Shown one piece after another: positions 55,390-63,946 of a stretch of 64,000 bases of DNA (positions are counted from its first letter, which is position 1; every line of letters starts with the position of its first letter). The stretch lies in assembly GCA_021737275.1 (NCBI GenBank), contig JAIPEE010000006.1, positions 61,409-125,408 of the forward strand, written 5' to 3'. The position numbers were made by a program, and so were the translations under genes. The DNA comes from Desulfobacterales bacterium (GTDB taxonomy: Bacteria > Desulfobacterota > Desulfobacteria > Desulfobacterales > JAIPEE01). Below the pieces are notes generated by a model, which had not been told where the DNA came from, did no database searches, and saw nothing but the letters and a program-made list of their open reading frames with translations.

Positions 55390-56717
55390 GAAATCACCTC
55401 CTGAATCAGCATATCCATATCTTCTTTTTTAAGTGTTTCCGTTACACACATCAGGTAGTGATTTTCCAGTTCCGGATAAAATGTTGCCAGGGGCAGTCCT
55501 GCCAGAATTTTTTTATCCTTGAGACGGGCATACTTTTTATCAAATCCATTTTTAAACCGGACGACAAATTCGTTAAATGTGGGTGATTCAAAAGGAATTT
55601 TACCTCCGGCTTTTTTTAGTTCGCTTTTAAGGTATTCGGCTTTGTCATGATTAAGCTGAGCCAGCTTTCTGAACCCTGTGCCACCAAGAGATGCCATATA
55701 TGCAACGGCTGACAGCGCACAAAGATTGTTATTGGAGCAGATGTTAGACGTCGCCTTTTCCCGGCGAATATGCTGTTCACGGGTTGCAAGTGTCAGAACA
55801 AATCCCGGCCGGCCATCCTGATCGGTTGTTTTGCCCACCAGTCTTCCCGGCAGCATTCTCATAAATTCCTTTTTACTGCCCAGCATGCCCAGGGCAGGGC
55901 CGCCGTAGGATTTTGCAATACCAAGACTCTGACCTTCACCGGCAACAATATCTGCTCCCATGCTGCCGGGGTTTTTCAAAAGCCCATAGGCCATTGCTTC
56001 AGTATAAGATCCGATGAACAGAGCATTCTGATCGTGTGCAATGTCTGCGGCGTTCTTCAGGTTCTCGATACAGCCAAAAAAATTGGGTGACTGAATTGCC
56101 AGTGCACCAAATTCATCACCTGATTCCAATTGACTTAAATCGGTCCGGCCATTTTCAAGATAAGGCAATTCAATAATTTCATATTGTGTCGGCGAAAAGT
56201 AGGTGTGAATAACTTCGCGATAATGAGGGTGTATCAGGCTGGATATCGCTACATATTTTTTCTTTTTTTTCCGGGCTGCAATAAGCAGGGCCTCAGCCAG
56301 TGCTGTTGCGCCGTCATAATGAGATGCAGTCGCAACATCCATTCCCATCAACGTTGCCGCCATTGTCTGATATTCATAAATAGCCTGAAGGGTTCCCTGG
56401 CTGACTTCAGGTTGATAAGGCGTATAGCAGGTTACAAATTCGGAACGACTCGTTACATATTTTACAGACATTGGGATATGATGCGTATAGCTTCCTGCAC
56501 CGATAAAAATCTTATAATCCGGGCTAACCGCCATATTGCCGGCCAGCGAATCCATATGGTCATCCAGTTCCCATTCGGTCATGGGTTCCGGCAAGTTTAA
56601 CCTGCCGTCAAACCGGCAGTTTTCCGGTATGGATGAAAACAATTCATCAAGGCTCGAAACGCCGACCACTTCAAGCATTGATTTAATATCTTCTTTGGTA
56701 TGAGGTAAGTATTGCAT
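55386..56717 (-). CDS. gcvPA: Glycine dehydrogenase (decarboxylating) subunit 1
   Basis: 443 residues, the N-terminal-type half of the split P-protein. It begins MQYLPHTKEDIKSMLEVVG, with FIGAGSYTHHIPMSVKY, CYTPYQPEVSQGTLQAIYEYQT and the conserved DGATALAEALLIAARKK region; GEGQSLGIAKSYGGPALG precedes the C-terminal domain. The split PA/PB form is common in anaerobes. It begins directly after the gcvH stop. Confidence 0.96.
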   Translation of the reverse strand: MQYLPHTKEDIKSMLEVVGVSSLDELFSSIPENCRFDGRLNLPEPMTEWELDDHMDSLAGNMAVSPDYKIFIGAGSYTHHIPMSVKYVTSRSEFVTCYTPYQPEVSQGTLQAIYEYQTMAATLMGMDVATASHYDGATALAEALLIAARKKKKKYVAISSLIHPHYREVIHTYFSPTQYEIIELPYLENGRTDLSQLESGDEFGALAIQSPNFFGCIENLKNAADIAHDQNALFIGSYTEAMAYGLLKNPGSMGADIVAGEGQSLGIAKSYGGPALGMLGSKKEFMRMLPGRLVGKTTDQDGRPGFVLTLATREQHIRREKATSNICSNNNLCALSAVAYMASLGGTGFRKLAQLNHDKAEYLKSELKKAGGKIPFESPTFNEFVVRFKNGFDKKYARLKDKKILAGLPLATFYPELENHYLMCVTETLKKEDMDMLIQEVIS

Positions 56718-57122
56718 TTAACCATTTCCCTCCAGCACTTTTAAAACGGTTGCCTTATCCATCAGGTCGTCCATTTCAGTGAGATCATCCGGTTTAATTT
56801 CAACCAGCCATCCGTCTTCATAGGGTCTTGTGTTAATCAGCCCCGGATCATCTTCAAGTTTACTGTTAACGGCAATAATCTCACCGCCAACCGGCATATA
56901 GCACTCTGAAACGGCTTTGACGGATTCTACGGTTGCAAAAACCTCACCCTTTCCAAAGGTGTCCCCCGGCTCAGGAAGTTCAACAAATACGATATCGCTT
57001 AACTGATCCTGGGCGTAATCATCCAGGCCTGCCTTTACGACATCTCCCGTAACTTTTGCCCACTCATGATCCTTTGTATAGCGCACATCATCCGGAAGAT
57101 TTAATTCATTGATCTCTTTCAT
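56718..57122 (-). CDS. gcvH: Glycine cleavage system H protein
   Basis: 134 residues. The lipoyl attachment site is Lys69 in FATVESVKAVSECYMPVGG, within the typical DVRYTKDHEWAKV and DQLSDIVFVELPEPG framework. It shuttles the aminomethyl group between P, T and L proteins and is the likely client of LipB/LipA in the same operon. AAGGAG ribosome-binding site. Confidence 0.97.
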   Translation of the reverse strand: MKEINELNLPDDVRYTKDHEWAKVTGDVVKAGLDDYAQDQLSDIVFVELPEPGDTFGKGEVFATVESVKAVSECYMPVGGEIIAVNSKLEDDPGLINTRPYEDGWLVEIKPDDLTEMDDLMDKATVLKVLEGNG

Positions 57123-57147
57123 GGCGTCTCCTTTATTATAAAATTGT

Positions 57148-58410
57148 TTATATAAAATCGTTAAGTTTTTTCCGTGCTGTCCGGTCCGGACGGATATCTG
57201 AAACTATCGTTACGGGAATGGTTCGTTTCCCTTCTTTTAATACAACTGATTGTCCCGAATTTAATGCTATTGTTGTTTTTAAAAAACCACAGCTCAAACC
57301 TCGCGGTGTAAAACCCTCCGGTTTATCGGGGCTGGCAATACTGTAAATCCGGCCATTATGTTTTCCAATAGCCATATCTGTTGTACAGGTCAGTATGGTT
57401 CCAATTTTATTACCCTTATCATCCATAACAACGGCATGTTCTGTAGATACCTTTCGGGGATCATTTCCTACAAAAGGTAATGTAAAAACCGGGCTTTCAA
57501 TTTTTAAAAGTGCATCCATGCCAAGAAAATTCTTACTGAATGAGTTTTCCTGATCTCTCTGAGGAAGGGCAAATTCCCACGGATGGTTCAGGTATGGCCA
57601 CTCTCCAATATCCTGATGTGAAAGAGGCAAAACCGCACCGCTTCTGAGGGAATCTCTGGACGCCAGGCCACATGGGGTTATTCCAAACGCCTCACCTGCA
57701 TCCATAAGCATCTCCCATACCTTTAACGTGCTTTCAGGTAAAACAAATATTTCAAAACCGATCTCACCGGTGTAACCGGATCGTGAAAGAAGAACAGGGG
57801 TACCATCAAGCAGTTTGACCTGTTGTGACTGAAGAGATGTACTATCAAAATGACCTTTGAAAGAAAAATAGGCTATATTGTCAAATACCGTTTCAGGGTT
57901 GTTTAATATTTTACTTAAAATCTTTGGCGACATCGGACCCTGAATATCAATTTTTCCCAGCTTGTCTGTAAGGTCCGTAATCGTAATAGATGCATCCTCT
58001 TTATGTGCATCAAGATGCCCGGCAACAACATTGCCCATACCGGCGTTAACAACCGCAATATATTCATCAGGTGTTATTTGATATATAATTGCATCATCAA
58101 TAACGCCACCATTTTCATTCAGAAAAGCACCATAGACACATCGTCCGGATACAATCGGTGATTTCTCTTTCCCGATACAGGCGTTCAAATCTCTGGTAAA
58201 GCAGCGTTGCAGGAGTTCAAAAGAACCGGTGCCTTTTACGATAACTGCAGCCATATGGCTGGTGTCAAACAGCCCGGCGGAAGTGATGGCTGAAAGGTGT
58301 TCTTTTTTTACACCGGCCTCATACCATAGCGGCATCTGATAATCTCCAAAACTAACAATATTACCACCGTGGCCTGCATGCCATTTAAATAAAGGTGTCT
58401 TTTTTGACAT
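57148..58410 (-). CDS. gcvT: Glycine cleavage system aminomethyltransferase (T protein)
   Basis: 420 residues, somewhat longer than the usual ~365. It has the family N-terminus PLFKWHAGHGGNIVSFGDYQMPLWY, SAGLFDTSHMAAVIVKG, LSRSGYTGEIGFEIFVLPE and GLASRDSLRSGAVLPL, and moves the methylene group onto tetrahydrofolate. It lies 30 bp after the Lrp-type gene. Close relatives include sarcosine/dimethylglycine dehydrogenase domains, but the complete gcv context makes GcvT the best call. Confidence 0.93.
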   Translation of the reverse strand: MSKKTPLFKWHAGHGGNIVSFGDYQMPLWYEAGVKKEHLSAITSAGLFDTSHMAAVIVKGTGSFELLQRCFTRDLNACIGKEKSPIVSGRCVYGAFLNENGGVIDDAIIYQITPDEYIAVVNAGMGNVVAGHLDAHKEDASITITDLTDKLGKIDIQGPMSPKILSKILNNPETVFDNIAYFSFKGHFDSTSLQSQQVKLLDGTPVLLSRSGYTGEIGFEIFVLPESTLKVWEMLMDAGEAFGITPCGLASRDSLRSGAVLPLSHQDIGEWPYLNHPWEFALPQRDQENSFSKNFLGMDALLKIESPVFTLPFVGNDPRKVSTEHAVVMDDKGNKIGTILTCTTDMAIGKHNGRIYSIASPDKPEGFTPRGLSCGFLKTTIALNSGQSVVLKEGKRTIPVTIVSDIRPDRTARKKLNDFI

Positions 58411-58440
58411 ACGGTTGAAACCCTCTCTTTCTATATATTG

Positions 58441-58884
58441 TTAAAAAATATACGGTACTTTCATGTCATAACTTTTATAAATCACGAATGTCTCGATCGA
58501 TAAGACACCCTTTATATGGGATATTTCATCCGTGTAGAATTCAAGCAAATCATGTTCTTCATCGAGCATTACCAGCAACATAAGGTCAAATCGGCCGGTA
58601 ACCACACTTGTATGGACGACACTTTTCAGCTTGCTGAACTCAGCACCTTTTTTAACCAGGTCCATATCCTTGAGCTTGACACCAACATAGGCCATTTTCT
58701 TTCCATGAATGGACTCCGGGTTAACCAGCCCGGTAATGTCAAGGACACCTTCCTCTGTCATTTTGGCAACTCTTGATCGAACTGTGTTTTCAGCAACACC
58801 CAGTTCATCTGCAATGAGCTTGAAGGGTTTTCGACCCTCCTTTAAGTGTTGGATAATTGTAACATTGGTTTCATCGAGTTTCAT
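58441..58884 (-). CDS. Lrp/AsnC-family transcriptional regulator
   Basis: 147 residues. The N-terminal winged HTH (DETNVTIIQHLKEGRKPFKLIADELGVAENTVRSRVAKM split over residues 3-42) is followed by an AsnC-type ligand domain (VTGRFDLMLLVML near residue 90). It is the first gene of the gcv operon, so glycine or another amino acid may control the operon through it, including its own promoter at 58916-58944. GGAG ribosome-binding site. Confidence 0.92.
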   Translation of the reverse strand: MKLDETNVTIIQHLKEGRKPFKLIADELGVAENTVRSRVAKMTEEGVLDITGLVNPESIHGKKMAYVGVKLKDMDLVKKGAEFSKLKSVVHTSVVTGRFDLMLLVMLDEEHDLLEFYTDEISHIKGVLSIETFVIYKSYDMKVPYIF

Positions 58885-58915
58885 ATATGTTCTCCATAGG
58901 ATGCAATTAACTTCA

Positions 58916-58944
58916 AGAATATTTAAACATGATCATATTGTCAA
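58916..58944 (-). promoter_or_regulatory. Sigma-70 promoter of the lrp-gcv-lip operon
   Basis: On the minus strand TTGACA (58944-58939), 17 bp, TATTCT (58921-58916), giving a leader of about 25 bases to the lrp start. An 8-bp palindrome ATGATCAT (58929-58936) sits in the spacer and may be an operator. Confidence 0.7.
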
Positions 58945-59157
58945 TAAAAATTTAAAATATAAATAATAAGATTAGAATAAATATATATATTTGATGATAC
59001 CATCAAAAAAGGATGGTTGATATTCATATCTATCTTTGAAGAGATCGAGCGTTGCTTTGAAAATAAATCGCGCTAAATGGTAACAGAATATTGAACTTGA
59101 AAAAATCCGGCGAAAGTTTCATTATTATCTTAAGTATTTAAGTTGTTTATATATATG

Positions 59158-59185
59158 TTGACAAGCGCATCCGTTTTTGTATATT
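59158..59185 (+). promoter_or_regulatory. Predicted sigma-70 promoter of the APC permease gene
   Basis: TTGACA (59158-59163), 16 bp, TATATT (59180-59185). Transcription would begin near 59192, leaving a 340-base leader. Confidence 0.55.
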
Positions 59186-59439
59186 TGAATATATTATTTC
59201 CATGAATTTAATATTTCTACATTATTGAACCGAAAATTTGTTAAAACCTGAAATTATTGTCAGTTACTACTCAAGTTGCGATTGAAGTTTACCGTACCAT
59301 AGCGAACGCAGAGCCGACACCTCCAACGAGTATATAAAAGCTGTATTATCGTCTAACATTAAGCCTGTTGTGCATTTAACACGAGTTAAAGACTTTTGTC
59401 TTCTATATAGAAGCATCAGGTTATTATTAGGGACTTAAT

Positions 59440-59487
59440 ATGTTGAAAGGAGGAAGCGTTTTTTTGCCCGCTAATCTATCATCATAA
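59440..59487 (+). CDS. Possible 15-residue leader peptide
   Basis: ATG at 59440 reads MLKGGSVFLPANLSS and stops (TAA) inside the loop of the terminator-like hairpin at 59470-59504. AGGGA lies 6 bases before the ATG; a second site, AAAGGAGG, is inside the ORF and would serve an in-frame TTG at 59464. Gly-Gly-Ser codons near the start would suit amino-acid-sensing attenuation, but this is speculative. Confidence 0.35.
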   Translation: MLKGGSVFLPANLSS

Positions 59488-59504
59488 TGGTGGATTAGCT
59501 TTTT
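59470..59504 (+). terminator. Terminator-like hairpin just before the permease ribosome-binding site
   Basis: GCTAATCTATC (59470-59480) pairs with GGTGGATTAGC (59489-59499, two G-U pairs), followed by TTTTT. It lies 16 bases before the AAAGGAGG of the permease gene, the place of an attenuator. An alternative pairing of ATTAGGG (59426-59432) with 59467-59475 would break its left arm. Confidence 0.6.
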
Positions 59505-59532
59505 CAGGATACATCAATCAAAGGAGGATCGC

Positions 59533-61131
59533 ATGGCTAACGTTGAGGTTTTTGCGAGGAAGGCAAGCGGGCTGACACGGGAAGCAGGGATGCTGGATAC
59601 AACCTATTTTGCCATCATGAACAATGCAGTACCGGTTTCAATATGGTTTGTCCTTGGTGCTTATTCCTGGCTACCTGGAGCTAATCTATCACTTGCCTGC
59701 CTGATTACACTGCTTTTTGTCTGTTTCGGTTTTTCAATGGTATGGGGGATGCTGGGCGGCTCAATGCCTCGCAGCGGCGGCAGTTATGTCTATAACTCCC
59801 GAATAATTCATCCGATTATCGGTCTTGGTGTCAGTTTCTGCAATGGCGGGTTTGTTATGATTGCATGGATCTGGGTGCTGGCTCCCTGGGTTGGGGAAGC
59901 CGGTTTACCCATTATGGCCGGGTGCCTGGGAATCGATCCTGCTTCAGTTGAATGGGCCACTTCCGGTATCGGGCTATACCTTGTCTCCACAGTTGTAAAT
60001 TTGTCTGCATTTTTTGTAGCACTGGCCGGTATGCGGATATTCTTCACGGTTCAAAAAGTGTTTGTCACCTGGTCACTTCTTGGCACGATCATCGCCGGCG
60101 TTATTATTACCGTTACTTCACATGAATCCTTTGTTGCTCTCTGGAACAATTATGCAGCTGAAATGGGATCTCTTGATTTTAATGCCGTCATTCAGGGTGC
60201 ATCAGCAGAGATGGGAGGTATCCCGGAAACATGGAACTGGTCTTCAACGCTGGGAATTCTACTGCCTGTGACGTGGGTGGCCATTTATGGCTATATTATT
60301 GCGTTTATCGGCGGAGAGGTAAAGAGTCCGAGAAAAAATATTTTCCGGGCCAACATCCTCAATGTGGTGGTGTGTATTTTCTTTCTGATGTGGCTCGGCC
60401 TGGCCTATAAAAAGTTGTTGGGTTGGGAGGGCCTGCATGCTTTTTCCTGGCTGCAGGAAGAGGGCCTTGAAGGGTATGCTTTCCCATTTGATGTTACCTA
60501 TATCGGTGTTGCGTCCATGATTGTCGGATTTAACAAGATACTCGGTTTTATCATGGCCGGTGCATTTATCGTCGCAGACTGGCTGTGGATTGCATTTTCC
60601 TATATTGCATTCAGTCGTGCGGCTTTTGCGTGGGGTATGGACGGCCTTGGCCCAAAATGGTTTACCGATATTTCGCCAAAATACAATCAACCTGCCAAGC
60701 TGCTGGTGACCGTTCTGATTCTTTCCCAGATTGCTCTGACGCAGTATGCATGGAACCCGGAGGTTCTGGGCTCAATTTCAGTTGAAGTGCTGCAGCTCAT
60801 TTCAGTATTCGGGTTTACAGCAATTTCTCTAATGATCTTTCCATATGTTAAAAAATCCAAACATATCTGGGACGCATCACCATATAAGGATTGGAAATTT
60901 GCCGGTATTCCACTTGCAACCATTTCAGGGTTTGTGGCACTGGCATATGTCCTTATTCTGGTTTACTCCTACTATATCCAGGAAGCATTCGCATTTATGC
61001 ATACCTACTGGACAGCAATTTACATTATTGTGTGGGGAGCTGCTATTATATGGTATTTTGTCTTTAAACAGATCCGTATGAGCGAAGGTATTGATATTAC
61101 CCTTGCCTTCAAAGAAATTCCACCGGAGTAA
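59533..61131 (+). CDS. APC-superfamily amino acid permease
   Basis: 532 residues with about 12 predicted membrane segments. The N-terminal GLTREAGMLDTTYFAIMNNA and the stretch GGSMPRSGGSYVYNSRIIHP (about 77-96) are the conserved APC substrate-loop region; FIGGEVKSPRKNIFRANI near residue 258 is another family block. These carriers import amino acids or amines. Divergence from the glycine cleavage operon suggests an amino acid or amine catabolised there, but specificity cannot be read. AAAGGAGG site; expression may be controlled by the upstream attenuator. Confidence 0.9.
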   Translation: MANVEVFARKASGLTREAGMLDTTYFAIMNNAVPVSIWFVLGAYSWLPGANLSLACLITLLFVCFGFSMVWGMLGGSMPRSGGSYVYNSRIIHPIIGLGVSFCNGGFVMIAWIWVLAPWVGEAGLPIMAGCLGIDPASVEWATSGIGLYLVSTVVNLSAFFVALAGMRIFFTVQKVFVTWSLLGTIIAGVIITVTSHESFVALWNNYAAEMGSLDFNAVIQGASAEMGGIPETWNWSSTLGILLPVTWVAIYGYIIAFIGGEVKSPRKNIFRANILNVVVCIFFLMWLGLAYKKLLGWEGLHAFSWLQEEGLEGYAFPFDVTYIGVASMIVGFNKILGFIMAGAFIVADWLWIAFSYIAFSRAAFAWGMDGLGPKWFTDISPKYNQPAKLLVTVLILSQIALTQYAWNPEVLGSISVEVLQLISVFGFTAISLMIFPYVKKSKHIWDASPYKDWKFAGIPLATISGFVALAYVLILVYSYYIQEAFAFMHTYWTAIYIIVWGAAIIWYFVFKQIRMSEGIDITLAFKEIPPE

Positions 61132-61233
61132 TTTCCCGGAGATGAAAAAAAGGAAATATAGCTCCCTGCATGCCTGACCGCAGGGAGTTATAGGCTTTTA
61201 ATAATCGCTAAAAGCGTAGAAAGAGGTTTTTTG

Positions 61234-62226
61234 ATGGCCGTTTTAAAAATATTATTTGTAACAGATGTTCATGGTTCTGAGACTTGTTTCCGGAAGTTTC
61301 TGAATGCCCTGAGAATCTATAAAGCTGATGTAGGTATTCTGATGGGTGATCTGTGCGGCAAAATGCTAAACCCAATCGTTAAACAGCCGGGCGGACGTTA
61401 TCATTGTAATGTGCTGGGTCAGAATCGCGAGTTAACGACACAGGAAGAACTTCAAAAGCTTGAAAAAGATATAGCAGCTATGGGAAACTATTATTTTTAT
61501 ACGGATCCGGATGAGATGGAGATGCTCAAGAAAGAAGGAAAATCCATTGATGGTCGGGTTGACGAAAGGGCTGCGAATATCTCATTAAGTGAAGGTAAGA
61601 TTGATGACCTTTTTAGAAAAGCGGTGGTCGAAAGACTAACCGGCTGGATGGAATTGGCGGATGAACGTATGAAGGGAAGTGGAATCGATGTTTTTATGGC
61701 AGCTGGCAATGATGATTTAAAGGAGGTTGATGAAGTTATTGATAATGGCGAGTATATTGTCAACGCAGATGATAAGAAGGTGATGGTAAAAGATCATGAA
61801 ATGATTACACTCTCCTGGTCCAATAAAACCCCCTGGGACACAGAACGGGAATATCCGGAAGAGGAGATTGAAAAGAAAGTTGAAAGCCTGGTCGGTCAGA
61901 TTACCAATATGGAAGCAGCTATATTTAACATGCACGTCCCGCCTAACGACACGTTGCTCGATCAATGCCCTAAACTGTCGGACAACCTGGTTCCTTCCAC
62001 AGATGAAACTATTTCCGCAGGAAGTACCGCTGTAAAAGAAGCCATTAAAAAATATCAACCGCTGTTGGGCCTTCATGGTCATATCCATGAATCCAAAGGT
62101 GTCGTAAAGATTGGACGGACGACCTGTTTGAACCCGGGGAGTGAATACTCGGAAGGCATTATGGACGGAGTTATTATTACCTTAAAGAAAAGGAAAGTGA
62201 AAAACTACCTTTTCGTTTCAGGATAA
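61234..62226 (+). CDS. Calcineurin-like metallophosphoesterase
   Basis: 330 residues. The metallophosphoesterase motifs appear in order: ILFVTDVHGSE near the N-terminus (DxH), ILMGDLCGK (GD), AAGNDDLKE near residue 153 (GND), MHVPP (H) and LGLHGHIHESKG near residue 287 (GHxH). An insertion between the second and third motifs (about 45-145) is charged and helical. The ATG at 61234 is used; the TTG directly before it is less likely. Its stop overlaps the next start by one base (TAATG). Substrate unknown: phosphodiester, nucleotide or protein phosphate. Confidence 0.85.
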   Translation: MAVLKILFVTDVHGSETCFRKFLNALRIYKADVGILMGDLCGKMLNPIVKQPGGRYHCNVLGQNRELTTQEELQKLEKDIAAMGNYYFYTDPDEMEMLKKEGKSIDGRVDERAANISLSEGKIDDLFRKAVVERLTGWMELADERMKGSGIDVFMAAGNDDLKEVDEVIDNGEYIVNADDKKVMVKDHEMITLSWSNKTPWDTEREYPEEEIEKKVESLVGQITNMEAAIFNMHVPPNDTLLDQCPKLSDNLVPSTDETISAGSTAVKEAIKKYQPLLGLHGHIHESKGVVKIGRTTCLNPGSEYSEGIMDGVIITLKKRKVKNYLFVSG

Positions 62227-63080
62227 TGGAGGCAGAGAAATTGAATCAGTTCAGATTACCATCGGAAATACCGGATGAAGAGTGGCCTCCACCTTCCGCT
62301 TTTATTGATGAAGCACATGCATGTGTGGCAGCGGCTAAGGAGCAAGGCATTAATTTAAGGGTAATGGGTGGGCTGGCTATTTACATGCACAGCATTGAAT
62401 ATCAGACGCTTTGGGAAAAGTTAGGCCGATTGGGTAAAAAGGTTTTTACGGATATCGATTATGTCAGTTATGGCAAGCACCGTGTTAAACTTCTCGATTT
62501 TTTCAAGGGGCGGGGGTTTTTTATAAACCAGAAAATGCTATACCTGTACGGTAAGACAAGGCAGATTTACTATGGGGAAAAGATTCCCATGGCAGAGATT
62601 TTTTTTGACAGACTTGAAATGAATCATATGATTTATTACAAAAATCGTTTGGAATCAGACTATCCGACGGTACCGCTGAGCGAATTACTACTTCAGAAGC
62701 TGCAGATGGTCCGGATGAACGAAAAGGATGATAAGGATACCATCATCCTTCTTCGGGCACATGACATTGGTGATGATGATAATGATAAGATAAACAAAAA
62801 GCAGCTGGGACGCCATCTGCTTACGGACTGGGGTTTTCATTTTACAGCCGTCGAAAACCTGAAACGAATTAAAGATACTTTGGGTCGCTTCACTGTTCTA
62901 AGTCAAGAAGATGTAACGATTGTTGGCGACAGGCTAAGTGAGCTGATAGATTACCTTGAAAATTCAGACAAGTCGCTCAAGTGGAAAGCCAGAAGTTTGA
63001 TTGGAAACCGAATAAAAAGATATAATGAGGTTGATGAATGGGACACAATCGACTCTCCTCCCGAAGAGCCGGCGGTATGA
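62226..63080 (+). CDS. Nucleotidyltransferase-like protein of unknown function
   Basis: 284 residues with no membrane segments. LRVMGGLAIYMHSIE (about 44-58) followed by KVFTDIDYVSYGKHR (about 72-86) resembles the GG...DxD core of minimal nucleotidyltransferases (AbiEii/MNT-like), and YPTVPLSELLLQKLQMVR resembles the downstream helix of that fold. If so it may transfer a nucleotide to a protein or RNA. It is coupled to the phosphoesterase (1-base overlap) and the next gene (4-base overlap). The assignment is weak but the core pattern is visible. Confidence 0.55.
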   Translation: MEAEKLNQFRLPSEIPDEEWPPPSAFIDEAHACVAAAKEQGINLRVMGGLAIYMHSIEYQTLWEKLGRLGKKVFTDIDYVSYGKHRVKLLDFFKGRGFFINQKMLYLYGKTRQIYYGEKIPMAEIFFDRLEMNHMIYYKNRLESDYPTVPLSELLLQKLQMVRMNEKDDKDTIILLRAHDIGDDDNDKINKKQLGRHLLTDWGFHFTAVENLKRIKDTLGRFTVLSQEDVTIVGDRLSELIDYLENSDKSLKWKARSLIGNRIKRYNEVDEWDTIDSPPEEPAV

Positions 63081-63709
63081 CGAGTTCAGGAATGGCCGAA
63101 AATTTACAATTCATTATTCAGAAGCTTGATAGTATTCGTGCTTTTAAAAGAGCTGATATTTCAACTCTTGAAAATATTTTTAATGAACTTAAAATTCCGG
63201 ATATGTGGCAGGAGTTGAAATCGGATGTTGAAAAAATCGTATACCTGCCACATTCCATTCCCTCCATACTCAGGCTGATCAAAATAGCTACTACCTTGAA
63301 AATGCTCTTTCCGCTCTGTCTGATGGCCATCATATTTTCAATCATTATCAAAATGGGTTTTTTCCGGATGCCCAATGATTTGATTTTTTCCATACTTCTT
63401 GTTTTCCCGGTAATTATTATGGGGGCATTTGTTATTACGGATTTGATGATCCGACAACAGATTGTCCGGTATGAAACCAATCATCCTGATCTGCATCAAC
63501 AGGAAAAGACTCGCATAAAAAAAGTTGTTGAAGAACTCTTAAAGCGGTTAAAAAAAGCGATTCGGGAAGATGGGTTAATATTGGATGAGTGTGAAATTTG
63601 CCTGTACTTCAATGATTACAAAGGTATCCAGACAAAATTAACTTCCACAGAAAAATCGCTGGGACTGTTTAAAAAAAAATACGATACTTATATTGTGACA
63701 CCTCATTAA
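63077..63709 (+). CDS. Two-TM membrane protein of unknown function
   Basis: 210 residues from the ATG at 63077, which overlaps the previous stop (ATGA); an upstream ATG at 63038 lies within the preceding gene and is less likely. Two adjacent hydrophobic segments (MLFPLCLMAIIFSIIIK and LIFSILLVFPVIIMGAFVI) form a hairpin in the membrane, flanked by an N-terminal soluble helix region and a C-terminal charged domain (about 120-210) with a possible coiled coil. No family recognised. It is the third gene of a translationally coupled trio. Confidence 0.7.
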   Translation: MTSSGMAENLQFIIQKLDSIRAFKRADISTLENIFNELKIPDMWQELKSDVEKIVYLPHSIPSILRLIKIATTLKMLFPLCLMAIIFSIIIKMGFFRMPNDLIFSILLVFPVIIMGAFVITDLMIRQQIVRYETNHPDLHQQEKTRIKKVVEELLKRLKKAIREDGLILDECEICLYFNDYKGIQTKLTSTEKSLGLFKKKYDTYIVTPH

Positions 63710-63730
63710 CCTACACCGGTTAATCTTTTT
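63706..63730 (+). terminator. Weak terminator after the two-TM protein gene
   Basis: TTAACC (63706-63711) pairs with GGTTAA (63718-63723), then TCTTTTT. The stem is only 6 bp and AT-rich. Confidence 0.45.
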
Positions 63731-63871
63731 AGGAAAACATATCAGAATTTAACCGGACTATATTTGTATAACTAAAGTTTAGAGTTTCATAAAGCATTTG
63801 CTCTTTGAAAAAAATCATAAGAAACGTGAAAAAATATTGAAAAAGTACTTGACATCATAGTGGATTCGCGC

Positions 63872-63945
63872 GCCGCGCCTTTATTAATTGTTATTAAGGC
63901 GCGGCCTCTAGAAGAAAATATTACCAACAAACTTCTGGAGGCCGC
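63872..63945 (+). promoter_or_regulatory. Two mutually exclusive hairpins covering a ribosome-binding site
   Basis: GCCGCGCCTT (63872-63881) pairs with AAGGCGCGGC (63896-63905). The overlapping GCGGCCTCTAGAAG (63901-63914) pairs with CTTCTGGAGGCCGC (63932-63945), 14 bp with one G-U. The second right arm contains the CTGGAGG ribosome-binding site of the ORF at 63947. The GC-rich arms stand out from the AT-rich surroundings. Confidence 0.7.
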
Positions 63946-63946
63946 T

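Larger units (their letters stand above)
58885..59532. other. Divergent control region between the lrp-gcv operon and the APC permease
   Basis: About 650 bp holding the lrp-gcv promoter (minus, 58916-58944), a permease promoter (plus, 59158-59185), a leader of roughly 340 bases, a 15-codon leader ORF and a terminator-like hairpin. No glycine riboswitch signature was recognised. Confidence 0.6.

Noticed and set aside
57148..58410. Sarcosine oxidase/dehydrogenase fragment
   Set aside because: GcvT relatives share this fold, but the gene is complete, starts with GcvT-type sequence and lies in a full gcv operon.
58411..59532. Glycine riboswitch controlling gcv or the APC permease
   Set aside because: Only 30 bp separate lrp and gcvT, the lrp leader is about 25 bases, and the long permease leader shows no recognisable glycine aptamer core. 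An attenuator reading was kept instead.
63849..63877. Sigma-70 promoter at the right edge
   Set aside because: TTGACA at 63849 is not followed by any -10-like hexamer at 16-18 bp; the region there is GC-rich.
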